DNA from: Myxococcota bacterium
GTDB lineage: Bacteria > Myxococcota_A > UBA9160 > UBA4427
Assembly: GCA_028278345.1 (NCBI GenBank)
Contig: JANQEL010000048.1
Coordinates: 1-64,000 of the forward strand
Reading direction: 5' to 3'
DNA: 64,000 nucleotides
In this document: piece by piece, positions 25,534 to 35,405 of the stretch
Layout: each line of letters begins with the position of its first letter
How positions within the stretch are numbered: position 1 is the stretch's first letter
Position numbers and translations under genes: made by a program
The notes under the pieces: model-generated
Databases searched by the model: none
What the model saw: only the letters and a program-made list of their open reading frames with translations
What the model was told of the DNA's origin: nothing

Positions 25534-26706
25534 ATGCCGGATCAATCCGCTGCACAGCGACGTCGCGGCGCCCCCGTGGATCTGGCCTTGATCAGTCTGC
25601 TGATCCTGCAGGTCGTAGTGATCGTTCATCTGGGACTCACCCCCTTCATGTTCTCCCTCGACAATCAGGTCGAGGCGATCGCGGACGGGCCGGGGGTCGC
25701 GTTCGACGCAGTTGGCATGGCGACCAGCGACGGCGCGATCGACGGCCCGGGCGACTTCCCCGACGAGCAGATCAGCCTGCTCTTCGAGATCGAGCCCGCC
25801 GACGAACCCAATACCGGGTTGGGCACCATCTTCTCCATCGAGTCGGCGGGTGGCGATACGCCCCTGATCGTGGCGCAGTGGAAGGATTGGCTCGTGGTGC
25901 GGGTGCGCGATCCCGATCACCGCAGTCTCGGCTACTGGGAGATCGACGCCGCCGGCTTCACGCGGGACGTTCGCCGCTTCGTAACGATCACCTCGAGCCC
26001 GAAGCACGGCACGATCATCTACGTCGACGGCAAGGCCACGGGCGATACCCGGACCCGCTCGGTCGTTCTCAACGAGCAGGGCTTCGACGGGCAGCTACTG
26101 CTCGGCTGCCTCGGCAACGGCTCGGCGGGTTGGCGGGGCATGCTCTCCGGCCTCGCCATCAGCAACACCGTCTATGCGCCCGAGGAGGTGGCGGCCCTCC
26201 ACGCAACGCTCAGCGAGGGCGGCTTCGCGGCGCTTTCGAGCGCCAGGAAGCTGGTGGCGTTCTACGACTTCGGTCGACTCGAGGGTGGGGGCGTAGGCGA
26301 TCTCTACGCGCTCGCGAACGCGGCGGGCAAGAGCGATCTCGGGAGCCTGCGCTTTCCCGAGGTCTTCGCTCCCCTGCGCCCCGCCGTCTTCGGCGTCCCC
26401 GAGCTACGAGACATGAAGGCCGATTGGTTCCTCGCCGACATGATGCGCAACATCGCGGGCTTCGTTCCCCTCGGGCTGTTCGCCGCGCTGATCCTGATCC
26501 GTCACAGCAACCGGCGCGGGGTGGCGATCGCCTTTCAGGTGGCCGCCATCGGGGCGCTCCTCAGCTTCGGCATCGAGGCCGTGCAGATCGCGCTCCCGAT
26601 GCGGAGTTCATCGCTCAGCGATCTGCTGCTCAACACGATCGGCGCGATGACGGGGGCGGTGATCGGCCTGGCGTTCCGCCACACCCGGCTCGCGCAGACT
26701 CGGTAG
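25534..26706 (+). CDS. VanZ-like membrane protein with LamG-like extracytoplasmic domain
   Basis: A 390-residue protein. A first membrane helix (about 17-40) is followed by a beta-rich domain (about 60-235) with FVTITSSPKHGTIIYVDGK and a GMLSGLAISNTVYAPEEV ending typical of concanavalin/LamG folds. The C-terminal 110 residues hold three further helices with NIAGFVPLGLFAA, FGIEAVQI and DLLLNTIGAMTG, the signature of the VanZ family. VanZ relatives are associated with antibiotic resistance or envelope changes, but most have unknown roles. ATG 25534 was chosen over ATG 25507; the latter adds nine residues. Divergent from the FHA gene. Confidence 0.8.
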   Translation: MPDQSAAQRRRGAPVDLALISLLILQVVVIVHLGLTPFMFSLDNQVEAIADGPGVAFDAVGMATSDGAIDGPGDFPDEQISLLFEIEPADEPNTGLGTIFSIESAGGDTPLIVAQWKDWLVVRVRDPDHRSLGYWEIDAAGFTRDVRRFVTITSSPKHGTIIYVDGKATGDTRTRSVVLNEQGFDGQLLLGCLGNGSAGWRGMLSGLAISNTVYAPEEVAALHATLSEGGFAALSSARKLVAFYDFGRLEGGGVGDLYALANAAGKSDLGSLRFPEVFAPLRPAVFGVPELRDMKADWFLADMMRNIAGFVPLGLFAALILIRHSNRRGVAIAFQVAAIGALLSFGIEAVQIALPMRSSSLSDLLLNTIGAMTGAVIGLAFRHTRLAQTR

Positions 26707-26726
26707 GTCGCGACGAGACGTCGGGT

Positions 26727-27476
26727 TCAGCCGCTTCGCTTCGAGTGGGCGAGTTCGCGCGCCGCACCTCGTTGCAGCGTACCCACGTCGCTCATCACGG
26801 TGATCATGCGAAACCCGTTCGCGACGTGCTTGGGTGCGAGTTCGGCGTTCGCGTGGATCCCCACTGCAACGCCCTGCGCCGCGCACGCCTTGGCGACGCC
26901 TTCGTACGCGTGCGCGTACGGACCCTCGTTGTCCATGCCAGGCGCTTGCCCGAGGGAGAGACTCAGATCGTTGGGTCCGATGTAGACCGCATCGACACCC
27001 GGTAGCGAAACGATGGCCTCCACTTCTTCGGCGGCCTCGCGGGTCTCGATCATCGGCACACAGGCGATCTCGTCGTTTGCGCGGGCGAAGTAGTCGGCGT
27101 GCGTCACCGCGGCGCGGACGGGACCGTAGCTGCGGGTTCCGGCAGGCGGATAGCGGCAGGCGGAGAGCGCAGCCTCGACATCGCCGACGCTGTAGATGAG
27201 GGGAATCACGATGCCGAGAGCGCCGGCGTCGAGGGCGCGATTGATCGCGGCGAAGTCGTTGGCGGGTACGCGCACAAAGGGTGTCGCTTCCGTCGCACTG
27301 ATGGCGACGAGCATCTCCGAACACGAGGCGTCGTCGATCAGGCCGTGCTGCAGGTCGATGCAGATATAGTCGTAGCCCGCGCGTGCGATCGCTTCGGCCG
27401 AGAGCGAACTCGGAATCGAGAGCCAGGCCCCATACGCGGGCTCGCCACGCTGCCAGAGGCGCTTGGTGCTGTTCAT
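26727..27476 (-). CDS. HpcH/HpaI-type aldolase/citrate lyase family protein
   Basis: A 249-residue TIM-barrel metal-dependent class II aldolase. ATG 27476 is preceded by AGGAGG. N-terminal GAWLSIPSSLSAEAIARAGYD, CIDLQHGLID (about 37-46), MIETREA (about 140-146, with the metal-binding Glu) and GPNDLSLSLG (about 166-175, with the metal-binding Asp) are family motifs. Enzymes such as 2-keto-3-deoxy-L-rhamnonate or 4-hydroxy-2-oxo-heptanedioate aldolase release pyruvate from 2-oxo acids. The exact substrate is unknown. Stands alone, convergent with VanZ and divergent from the P450 pair. Confidence 0.88.
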   Translation of the reverse strand: MNSTKRLWQRGEPAYGAWLSIPSSLSAEAIARAGYDYICIDLQHGLIDDASCSEMLVAISATEATPFVRVPANDFAAINRALDAGALGIVIPLIYSVGDVEAALSACRYPPAGTRSYGPVRAAVTHADYFARANDEIACVPMIETREAAEEVEAIVSLPGVDAVYIGPNDLSLSLGQAPGMDNEGPYAHAYEGVAKACAAQGVAVGIHANAELAPKHVANGFRMITVMSDVGTLQRGAARELAHSKRSG

Positions 27477-27697
27477 CTTCGAACTCCTCCTCGCAGATTG
27501 CGGCGAAGGGTACCCGAGCCGGGCGCCCGCGAACGGCACCTCTCCACCGCCCGGTCTCTGCACCGCGCAGGACTCGCAATTCCCTCGCAGGCGATTGGCA
27601 GGGGCTATCCTCGCTCGTGCGTAACGGGCTTCGAAGCGCGCGTACGTCGTTCGAGCGCCGCACTTCGGGGTTGTGCAGCAGGGAGGCAGGAAGCGTC

Positions 27698-28897
27698 ATG
27701 GCGGAATCCGAACCCGGCGACATCAACCTGATGACCCCCGAAACGATGCGCGCACCGCAGAAGACCTACGCGGAACTTCGCAGCCGCTGCCCCGTGGTCC
27801 ACAGCGGTTCGGGCGTCGGGAGATTCGGCGGCGCCATGCTCACGCGCTTCGAAGACGTGATGTGGGCCCTGCGACATCCCGAGATCTTCTCCTCTGCAAT
27901 GGACGTACAGCTCGCCCTCGGCACCGAGCGGCCGATGATTCCGCAACAGATCGACCCGCCGGAGCAGACGCGCTTTCGCAAACTCCTCGACCCCCACTTC
28001 TCGCGCAAGCGCATGATGAAACTCGCCCCTGCGATCCGAGCCCACGCGAACGAGTTGATCGATCGTTTCTACGACGAGGGCGAGTGCGAATTCGATTCGG
28101 CCTTCGCCATCCCGCTGCCCTGCACTGCATTCCTCGCCTTGATGGGTCTGCCGCTTTCCGACCTCGATCTCTTCCTCGGCTTCAAGGACGACATCATCCG
28201 ACCCCAGAAGAATCATCCCGATGCCACCGACCCCACCGCGGTCCGCGCCGAAGCGGGCAAGAGGATCTACGCCTACTTCGAGGACGTCCTCGAAGAACGT
28301 CGCAAGAACCCGACCGAAGACTTCCTCGGATACCTCGTACAAGCGGAAATCCAGGGCGATCGCCTGACGCATGAGGAGATGCTCGACATCTGCTTCCTGC
28401 AGATCCTGGCCGGCCTCGACACGGTGACGGCCACCCTCGGCTGCAACATCGCCTATCTCGCCGAAAACCCCGATCAACGGCAGAAGCTCCTCGACGGACC
28501 GGAACTCCTGGACGGCGCCATCGAAGAGCTGCTGCGCTGGGAGTCTCCCGTGACGGCGGTCCCGCGGGTCCTCACCCGGGACGTAACCGTCCGCGGTGTC
28601 ACCTTGAAGAAGGGCGAACTCGTCACCCTGCTCCTGGGCTCGGCGAATACCGACGACGACGAGTTCGAAGACGCCCAGAAGGTCGACTTCGAGCGCCGCG
28701 CCAATCGACACATCGCCTTCGGTGCGGGGGCCCATCGCTGCCTGGGCTCGCACCTCGCGCGGATGGAACTGATGGTCGCCCTCGAGGAGTGGCACAAGCG
28801 CATTCCCCACTACCGCATCAAGGAAGGTGAGACGCCGACCTTCAGCCCGGGTATCCGCGAAGCCCTCTATCTACCCCTCGTCTGGGATCCGGCTTAG
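27698..28897 (+). CDS. Cytochrome P450 (bacterial class I type)
   Basis: A 399-residue soluble P450. The heme-binding loop is FGAGAHRCLG with the thiolate Cys348. The I-helix reads LAGLDTVTA, with Asp where most P450s have Glu or another residue before the catalytic Thr. The K-helix EELLRW (ExxR) is intact. GGGAGG at 27681-27686 precedes ATG 27698. These enzymes hydroxylate lipophilic substrates with electrons from a ferredoxin/reductase; none is adjacent. The gene is followed by a second P450 and a fatty-acid hydroxylase/sterol-desaturase family gene on the same strand, suggesting a lipid or steroid oxidation operon. Confidence 0.92.
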   Translation: MAESEPGDINLMTPETMRAPQKTYAELRSRCPVVHSGSGVGRFGGAMLTRFEDVMWALRHPEIFSSAMDVQLALGTERPMIPQQIDPPEQTRFRKLLDPHFSRKRMMKLAPAIRAHANELIDRFYDEGECEFDSAFAIPLPCTAFLALMGLPLSDLDLFLGFKDDIIRPQKNHPDATDPTAVRAEAGKRIYAYFEDVLEERRKNPTEDFLGYLVQAEIQGDRLTHEEMLDICFLQILAGLDTVTATLGCNIAYLAENPDQRQKLLDGPELLDGAIEELLRWESPVTAVPRVLTRDVTVRGVTLKKGELVTLLLGSANTDDDEFEDAQKVDFERRANRHIAFGAGAHRCLGSHLARMELMVALEEWHKRIPHYRIKEGETPTFSPGIREALYLPLVWDPA

Positions 28898-28957
28898 ACT
28901 TCCCATCGATCGCGCCCACGACCACGCGCCCCAACGCGTTCGATTCGGGAGGCTTCG

Positions 28958-30238
28958 ATGGTTCTTCGGACCCTGCAGTGGATCGTGAGACAGGAATGGC
29001 TGCTTCGACTCCTGGGGTGGCTGTTCGGGCCCTTCAACCCCTTTCTCGAGTCGTACCGGCGCGACCCCCATCGCGTCTATCGCAAGCTTCGGGAGGAGGA
29101 TCCGCTCTACCGCAGCCGTGTCTTCCAGGCCTTCGTCGCGACGCGCTATGACGACGTCCAGCACGTGCTGCGAAGCCCGAGCTTCAGCGCGGATCGCATG
29201 CTGACCCCCGCCTTCCAGGCGATGGCGAAGCGCACGCGTCGCTATCCCCAGCTCCACGCCCTGATCGAACGCAACCTGCTGATGCTCGAAGGCCCCGAGC
29301 ATCGACGCCTGCGAGGCCTCGTGGGCAAGGCCTTCACGCCCCGTCGCGTGCAGGAGTTGCGGCCGCGCATCGAAAGTCTGGTCGAGGAGCTGCTCGACGA
29401 GATGGAGAAGCGCGGCGATGTCGAATTGATCCGCGACTTCGCGCACCCGCTGCCCATCAACGTGATCCTCGAGATGCTCGGGCTTCCCGCGAAGGATCGT
29501 CACCTCTTCGCGGAATGGTCGAAGCCCCTCGCCACCCTCGTCGACCCCCTCGAAGCCGAGGGCGGAGACGGCAGCATCCGCCAGGCGGTCGAGGAGCTGA
29601 ACGCCTACCTGCGGCCCATCATCGAGGATCGCCGTCGCGAACCGAAGGACGATCTGCTCACGGCAATGCTGCAGGCGGAGGAAGACGGCGAGCGCCTCGA
29701 CGAGAAGGACCTGCTCGCCCTCGTCTCCCTGATCATGGTCGCCGGACACGAAACGACGACCAGTCTGATCAGCAACTCGGTCATCGAACTGTTGCGCAAC
29801 CCGAGTGAGCGAAAACGCCTAACGGAAGATCCCGAGCTGATCGAGAGCGCCGTCGACGAGTTCGTTCGCTACGCAGGCACCGTGGTGCTCACCGATCGCG
29901 TCGCGATCGAGGACACGGAGCTGCGCGGCAAGCGGATCAAGAAGGGTCAGGTCGTCATCTGCGTGATCGCAGCAGCGAATCGCGATCCCGAGCAGTTCGA
30001 AGATCCCGAGCGCCTCGATCTCGGCAGAGAGAACAACCATCACCTCGGCTTCGGTCTCGGCAGTCATTTCTGCCTCGGCGCGCAGCTCGCACGGCTCGAG
30101 ACCCAGATCGCGCTCTCCGCCCTGCTCCGTCGCTTCCCCGACTTCACCGGACCCGCCGAACCCGAAGCCTGGAAGCGCTCGACCGTATTGCGGGGGCCGA
30201 CACGACTCGACATCTCGGTCGGAGGCCCTGCCGACTAG
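28958..30238 (+). CDS. Cytochrome P450 (second of a pair)
   Basis: A 426-residue P450. Heme loop FGLGSHFCLG with Cys372, I-helix AGHETTTSLI and ExxR helix DEFVRY are intact. It has a longer, more hydrophobic N-terminus than its neighbour (LLGWLFGPFNP, about 20-30), suggesting peripheral membrane contact. It belongs by eye to a CYP107-like broad group of bacterial P450s. GGAGG near 28950 precedes ATG 28958. It is 60 bp after the first P450 and 15 bp before the hydroxylase, so these are likely co-transcribed; a shared substrate is inference. Confidence 0.92.
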   Translation: MVLRTLQWIVRQEWLLRLLGWLFGPFNPFLESYRRDPHRVYRKLREEDPLYRSRVFQAFVATRYDDVQHVLRSPSFSADRMLTPAFQAMAKRTRRYPQLHALIERNLLMLEGPEHRRLRGLVGKAFTPRRVQELRPRIESLVEELLDEMEKRGDVELIRDFAHPLPINVILEMLGLPAKDRHLFAEWSKPLATLVDPLEAEGGDGSIRQAVEELNAYLRPIIEDRRREPKDDLLTAMLQAEEDGERLDEKDLLALVSLIMVAGHETTTSLISNSVIELLRNPSERKRLTEDPELIESAVDEFVRYAGTVVLTDRVAIEDTELRGKRIKKGQVVICVIAAANRDPEQFEDPERLDLGRENNHHLGFGLGSHFCLGAQLARLETQIALSALLRRFPDFTGPAEPEAWKRSTVLRGPTRLDISVGGPAD

Positions 30239-30253
30239 CTTCGCCACGCGCCC

Positions 30254-31021
30254 ATGCAGATCATCATCTTTTGCTTCATCGCCGCGATCGCGACGCTGGC
30301 GGAGCGCCTCGCGCCCGCGCGTCCGCAGCCCCTGTTTCGAACGGGGTTCTTCCCGGACGTCATCCACACCGGGGTGAACATCCTGCTCCGCTTCGTGCTC
30401 ACGGGGACCCTCGCGGTCGTGATCACCGAGACCGCGAAGCAGGTCCTGCCGCCTTCGATGGTCGGAATGGTGAGCGAGGCGAGCTACGTCGTGCAGCTCG
30501 TGGCCGTCGTGCTGGTGCTCGACTTCTTCTTCTACTGGATGCACCGCGCCAAACACCACTACGACTGGTGGTGGCGACTGCACGAGACCCATCACAGCTC
30601 GGATCAGCTCGATTGGTTCTCGAGCGTGCGCTTCCACCCGCTCGAAAAGATCCTCGATCGCGTGATCTATCTACTGCCGCTTGCGGTACTCGGTCCTTCG
30701 CAGGACGTCCTGCTCGGGCTCGCGGCGATCGATGCCAGCATCGCGACCCTGGCCCACGCCAACCTGAACGTTCGCATCGGCCCGCTCATCTACGTCTTCG
30801 TCGGGCCCGAGATGCACGCGTGGCACCACGCGTCCGACCCCGAGCATCAGCGCACCAACTTCGGCAACAACCTCTCGATCTTCGATTGGCTCTTCGGAAC
30901 GGCGTCGCTTCCCGGAGGCCGCCCCGCCGCGTTCGGCACCGGCGACGCCGACTACCCCCAGAGCAATTGGTGGCGTCAGGTCGCCTATGCCTTTCGGCCG
31001 TTCTCGGCACCGGGGAGCTGA
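30254..31021 (+). CDS. Sterol desaturase / fatty acid hydroxylase family membrane protein
   Basis: A 255-residue diiron membrane protein. Hydrophobic segments lie near 1-20, 35-60, 75-100 and 140-165. The three His clusters of the family are present: HRAKH (about 97-101), HETHH (about 110-114) and HAWHH (about 192-196), which bind the two irons. Family members hydroxylate or desaturate sterols, fatty acids or carotenoids using O2. It directly follows two P450 genes, which fits oxidation of a hydrophobic compound. The next gene starts 7-10 bp later. Confidence 0.9.
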   Translation: MQIIIFCFIAAIATLAERLAPARPQPLFRTGFFPDVIHTGVNILLRFVLTGTLAVVITETAKQVLPPSMVGMVSEASYVVQLVAVVLVLDFFFYWMHRAKHHYDWWWRLHETHHSSDQLDWFSSVRFHPLEKILDRVIYLLPLAVLGPSQDVLLGLAAIDASIATLAHANLNVRIGPLIYVFVGPEMHAWHHASDPEHQRTNFGNNLSIFDWLFGTASLPGGRPAAFGTGDADYPQSNWWRQVAYAFRPFSAPGS

Positions 31022-31027
31022 GCGCCG

Positions 31028-32572
31028 TTGGTGACTTCGCGTTCCGACGCTTCGCGCCACTCGATCGCACTCGCCTATTCCCTCGCCTACGCCTTCGTCT
31101 TCATCCTCGGCGTCGTTCACCGCTGGCCCCTCCTCGACCCGCCCTCCCTCTGGCTCGACGATCAGTGGGTCGCGACCCTGGTGCGTTTCGCGGGGCTCGA
31201 GGAACTCTTCGGCTATCGCGCCTCGGCCCCCATGGGCTTCGTTGCGTTCTCGAAGATCGCGCCGATCTGGGTGTCGGATGTCGAGATCGGGTTGCAGCTC
31301 TTCCCGATGGCTTGCGGACTCGCGATGCCCATCGCGCTGGGCCTCTTCGTCGCGCGGATGACCGGACATGCGAGCCTCGGCCTGCTCGCCGCCGCGATCG
31401 CCACCGCGAACCCGATCACAGCGGGTTACTCGATGCGCGTGAAGCAGTTCTCCTTCGACGCCTTGATTTCGACCGGGATGCTCGCGGTCGGACTCCCCCT
31501 GCTGATGGGTCGCGCGAGGCTTCCGTGGTGGCCGGTGCTCACGAGCATCGCGGCCGGTTGGCTCACCTACGTTTCAGCCCTCATCTCCCTGCCCCTGCTC
31601 CACGTCGCGGCCCTGCGCGTCTGGCTGCGCGATGCAGCTGCACGCACCCGCGCGCTGGTTTCGATCGCGGTTCTCGATCTCTCGTTCTTCCTTCTCTACT
31701 GGCTGCGGGTTCGGCATCAGTCGCGAACGGGCACGGTCGAGTTCTGGATGGAACGCGGCGGACTCCCCCACGACAAGTCGTTCGGCGCCCTCCTCGATTA
31801 CTACCTGCTCGACGGAATCTTCCTGCGCGGGATCGCCGGGGCCCTGCCCGTTCTGCCCAAGATCGTCGCGGCCGCCATCGCCGGGCTCGCCCTGCTGTGG
31901 CTGCTCCGCGAAGCGAGGACCCGCTTCATCGGGCTCTTCTTCCTGGGCTTCTATGCGCAGCTCGCCGTGGCGGCGGGCCTGCGCCTGTACCCCTTTGGCG
32001 GCGATCGCACGGACATCTTCAGCTACCCGGTGACGATCTCGCTCGTGATGCTCGTCGCGGGCCACGCACTCAACACCCTGCGCACGAGCAACCCGATGCG
32101 ATTGCGGAACACGACGCGCGGGATCGCAGCTCTGGCCCTGGCCCTTCCCATCGCGGCCTTCGCCTTCGCGCGCTTCGACCCCGTGGGCCAGGTCATCACC
32201 GACGACGCCGAGATGGTCCGCATCCTCGAAGCCGAACGGCGCGAAGGCGACGTGGTCGTGGTCTCCTACCAATCACGCTACGCCGTCGCGACCTACGGCT
32301 CCTGGCCCATGACCTACGTCCAGCCCGAGGTCGGCAAGTTCTACGTACGGGTCGATCGACCGGACACCCACGTCATGCGCGATCACGACGCGTTCGAAGG
32401 CTCCTGGATCGAGAACGCCCAGCGCGTGCTCTACCTGCACGTGAATCTCACCGAGAGGAACGCCCCCTATCGCGAGGAGATCGAAGGGCGGATCGATTCC
32501 AGCGGCTTCGAACGGGTCGATCGCATCGAACGGCGACGCGGCTCGCTCTCGATCTTCGAAGCAGAGAGCTAG
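31028..32572 (+). CDS. Multispanning GT-C-like membrane protein (possible glycosyltransferase 39 relative)
   Basis: A 514-residue protein with about ten membrane segments and a C-terminal soluble domain of roughly 120 residues. The first periplasmic loop contains LWLDDQW (about 40-46), an acidic pair in the place where GT-C glycosyltransferases keep their catalytic Asp. Overall topology resembles polyprenol-phosphate-dependent glycosyltransferases, but no specific family is certain. Start is TTG 31028 or GTG 31031; GGGAG at 31014-31018 fits either. Last gene of the P450/hydroxylase run. Its stop shares CTAG (32569-32572) with the stop of the convergent kinase gene. Confidence 0.6.
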   Translation: MVTSRSDASRHSIALAYSLAYAFVFILGVVHRWPLLDPPSLWLDDQWVATLVRFAGLEELFGYRASAPMGFVAFSKIAPIWVSDVEIGLQLFPMACGLAMPIALGLFVARMTGHASLGLLAAAIATANPITAGYSMRVKQFSFDALISTGMLAVGLPLLMGRARLPWWPVLTSIAAGWLTYVSALISLPLLHVAALRVWLRDAAARTRALVSIAVLDLSFFLLYWLRVRHQSRTGTVEFWMERGGLPHDKSFGALLDYYLLDGIFLRGIAGALPVLPKIVAAAIAGLALLWLLREARTRFIGLFFLGFYAQLAVAAGLRLYPFGGDRTDIFSYPVTISLVMLVAGHALNTLRTSNPMRLRNTTRGIAALALALPIAAFAFARFDPVGQVITDDAEMVRILEAERREGDVVVVSYQSRYAVATYGSWPMTYVQPEVGKFYVRVDRPDTHVMRDHDAFEGSWIENAQRVLYLHVNLTERNAPYREEIEGRIDSSGFERVDRIERRRGSLSIFEAES

Positions 32573-35334
32573 TCGTCCACGCGCGGCAGGGTCACGCGGA
32601 AGATCGTGCCGCCGTTCTCGGGGCAGTCGACTTCGAGGGCCCCGGCGTGGTTCTCGATGATCTTGCGCGAGATCGAGAGGCCGAGGCCCGTGCCCTGCCC
32701 CGCCGACTTCGTCGTGAAGAAGGGATCGAAGATCTGTCTGCGGACGTCGTGGGGGATACCCGGGCCGTCGTCTTGGACTTCGACTCGAATGCTGCTCGCG
32801 TCGTGCAGCACGCGAATGTCGATGTGACCACCCTGCCCTTCGAAGGCGTCGGCCGCGTTCTTGATCAGGTTGAGGAAGACCTGGTTGAGCGCGCCCGGAT
32901 CTCCCTTGATGAGCGGGAGCCCCGGCAACACGTCGAGTTGCACCTCGGCGTTCGCTTCGGAGAGCCCCGGGCGCAGCAATTGCAGCGTCGAGCGGATCCC
33001 GGTTTCGACGCTGATGTTCGGGGCGTGATTGCTCTTGCGTCCGGGAGCAGCGAAGTCGCGTAGATCCGCGACCAGGGTCTTCGTGCGCTCGAGACCCGAG
33101 CGGATGATGTCGGATAGCTCGCGAATCGTCTGCGCCAGGGTCGCGAGGTTTTCGGGGTCGGCGAGAGGAAAGGGGGCGTCGCGACGCGCTGCATCCATGA
33201 CGTCCTCGCGAATGCCCTCGAACTCGGCGTCGAGCGCTCGCGAGGCGTTGAGCGCGAAGTTCACGGGGTTGTTGACCTCGTGGGCGATGCCCGCCGCCAG
33301 TTCGCCGACCGCGGCAAGCCGCTCGTTGTGGATGATCTGGACCTCCGCCTGCTTGAGATCGTCGAGGGTCGCCTGCAGGCGTTCGTTCTTCTGCGCGAGT
33401 TCGCGCTGCAGCCCGCGCACACGCACCAGCGTCCGAACCCGGGCCATGAGTTCGCGCGGATGGAAGGGCTTGGTGATGTAGTCGTCGGCACCGAGCTCGA
33501 GCCCCTCGACCTGCATCTCATGTTCGGCCTTGGAAGTGACGAGCACGACGGGGATCGCGTTCGTCTCCTCGCAGGTCTTGATCTCGCGGCAGAGTTCGAT
33601 GCCCGACATCTCGGGCATCATGACGTCCGAGAGCACGAGATCGGGCGCCTTCAGGCGAACCTGTTCGAGGGCTTCGAGACCATTGCGCGTGGTGCGGACG
33701 CGGAACTCGCGACCGAGCAGGGTGGCGAGCAGGCGTCGCATGTCGGGATTGTCTTCGGCGATCAACACCTCGCCGGAAAGGGCTCCATCGGGAGCCCCCG
33801 CGACGGCGACGGTTTCGTTCGCCGCTTCGCGATCCTCCCAGCGCTCTACCAGGCTTTCGATCTCGACGAGATCCCCCGCCGCCTGCGCTGCGACGGAAGC
33901 GCCTTCGGGCACGTCCGAATCGCGCTCGATGTTCAGCTCCGCTTCGACGGCTTCGATCGAATGGCCGAGGCCGAGGGCCTGCTGTGCGTCGGTGCGCAGC
34001 ACGTCTTCGACGTCGCCGGCATCGGCTTCGCCGATCGGCAGGAAGACGGTCATGGTCGTGCCATGCCCCCGCCCGTCGCTGTGGGCGCGAACGTCTCCGC
34101 CGTGGAGCTGCGCGAGTTCGAAGGCCAGCGAGAGCCCGATCCCGGTGCCTTCGTGGGAACGCGTCGCCGAACCGTCCACCTGGGCAAAGCGATCGAACAC
34201 CGCATCGAGCTTGTCGGGCGGTATGCCGACCCCCGAATCCTTCACGTGCATCCGCACACCGCCGTCGACCGCTTCGCCGATCAACTCGATCGTGCCACCC
34301 GCCGGGGTGAACTTGAGCGCGTTGCCCACGAGGTTCATCAGGATCTTCTCGACCGCGGTCGCATCGGCGTTGATGCCCGGCAGGCCGTCGAAGCCCGACA
34401 TCTCGAGGCGGATCTCCTTGCGTTCCGCCATGCCGCGCGCCGCCGTGACGAGATCGGTCGCGAGTTCTTCGAGGTCGACGGGGGCGCGATGGATCTCGAA
34501 GAGCTTGCTCTCGAGCTTCGAGAGGTCGAGCAGGTTCGAGATCAGCTTGAACAGACGGCGCCCATTGGCGTGCATGGTCTCGACGGTGTCGCGCAGCATT
34601 GGAGAGATCTCTCCGAAATCTCCCGAGCGGATCGCATCGAGGGGCGCGAGGATCAGCGTGAGTGGCGTGCGCAGTTCGTGGTGCACGTTCGCACTGAAAC
34701 GCGACTTCGCCTGGTCGAGTTCGGCGAGTTCGTCGCGCGCGGTCTGGATCTCGCGACGCTGCATGAAGTCGGCGATGCGCATGCCCTCGAGCACGGCACA
34801 GCTCGCCACGCATTCGATGGCCGCCGCCGCCGGGAAGAAGATGTTCATCGCATAGGCGCGAAAGGTGAGATCCGCTCCCATGACGAAGGGCTCGATCGCA
34901 AGTGCGCCGAGCGAGACCGAGACCACCTGCGCGGCTTGCCCCGCGGACATCGGGATCAAGACCGGGAGCCCGAGGAAGAGCAGCATCAGCCCCGGGGCGT
35001 AACCGCTCGGCAGTCCGCCGGCCGCGCTGATCACGACCACGAGCCCGAGACCCGTGCAATGACACGCGGTGATCGCCCGCGAAGCCCCGTCGGCGGGCCA
35101 GCGACTGAAGTACATCCCCGCCATGACGGCCGTCCACGCGATCCTCACCGCGAGCAGCTCGTAGAAGCGCTCGGGAAAGACCCAGAGATCAAGGGTCACG
35201 AAGAGCAGATTGAGACAGACGACCACCACGATGCCCGAACGCATCGCGTCGATCATTCGCTCACTGCTTACGACCTCGCGATACTCGCGATACAGCGCGT
35301 CGTCGATGTCGCGGCGGAAGAACACGTGCCGCAC
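32569..35334 (-). CDS. Membrane hybrid sensor kinase: HisKA-HATPase, receiver, second HisKA-HATPase
   Basis: A 921-residue signalling protein. About six membrane helices occupy residues 30-185. A first kinase core follows: NVHHELRTP with phospho-His219, then ATP-binding N and G boxes (NLVGNALKFTP, DSGVGIP, GTGIGLSLA). A linker leads to a receiver domain with VLSDVMMPEMSG holding the phospho-Asp and a KPFHP lysine. A second complete kinase core ends the protein: GIAHEVNNPVNFAL (His), NLIKNAADA, DDGPGIP and GTGLGLSISRKI. Two kinase modules around one receiver allow an internal relay. The GTG start at 35334 lacks a clear ribosome site, so the N-terminus could begin slightly upstream. No response-regulator gene is adjacent. 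Confidence 0.88.
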   Translation of the reverse strand: MRHVFFRRDIDDALYREYREVVSSERMIDAMRSGIVVVVCLNLLFVTLDLWVFPERFYELLAVRIAWTAVMAGMYFSRWPADGASRAITACHCTGLGLVVVISAAGGLPSGYAPGLMLLFLGLPVLIPMSAGQAAQVVSVSLGALAIEPFVMGADLTFRAYAMNIFFPAAAAIECVASCAVLEGMRIADFMQRREIQTARDELAELDQAKSRFSANVHHELRTPLTLILAPLDAIRSGDFGEISPMLRDTVETMHANGRRLFKLISNLLDLSKLESKLFEIHRAPVDLEELATDLVTAARGMAERKEIRLEMSGFDGLPGINADATAVEKILMNLVGNALKFTPAGGTIELIGEAVDGGVRMHVKDSGVGIPPDKLDAVFDRFAQVDGSATRSHEGTGIGLSLAFELAQLHGGDVRAHSDGRGHGTTMTVFLPIGEADAGDVEDVLRTDAQQALGLGHSIEAVEAELNIERDSDVPEGASVAAQAAGDLVEIESLVERWEDREAANETVAVAGAPDGALSGEVLIAEDNPDMRRLLATLLGREFRVRTTRNGLEALEQVRLKAPDLVLSDVMMPEMSGIELCREIKTCEETNAIPVVLVTSKAEHEMQVEGLELGADDYITKPFHPRELMARVRTLVRVRGLQRELAQKNERLQATLDDLKQAEVQIIHNERLAAVGELAAGIAHEVNNPVNFALNASRALDAEFEGIREDVMDAARRDAPFPLADPENLATLAQTIRELSDIIRSGLERTKTLVADLRDFAAPGRKSNHAPNISVETGIRSTLQLLRPGLSEANAEVQLDVLPGLPLIKGDPGALNQVFLNLIKNAADAFEGQGGHIDIRVLHDASSIRVEVQDDGPGIPHDVRRQIFDPFFTTKSAGQGTGLGLSISRKIIENHAGALEVDCPENGGTIFRVTLPRVDD

Positions 35335-35405
35335 ATCGACATCGCATTCGAGGGACTTGACGAAGCAAGCCAGCGACGGCGCTCGTCAGCTCGGCGTTGC
35401 AGCAT

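Noticed and set aside
30271..33063. 930-residue plus-strand ORF spanning three genes
   Set aside because: Extremely Arg-rich, runs through the hydroxylase, the GT-C-like gene and into the antisense of the kinase; each has convincing family motifs in another frame.
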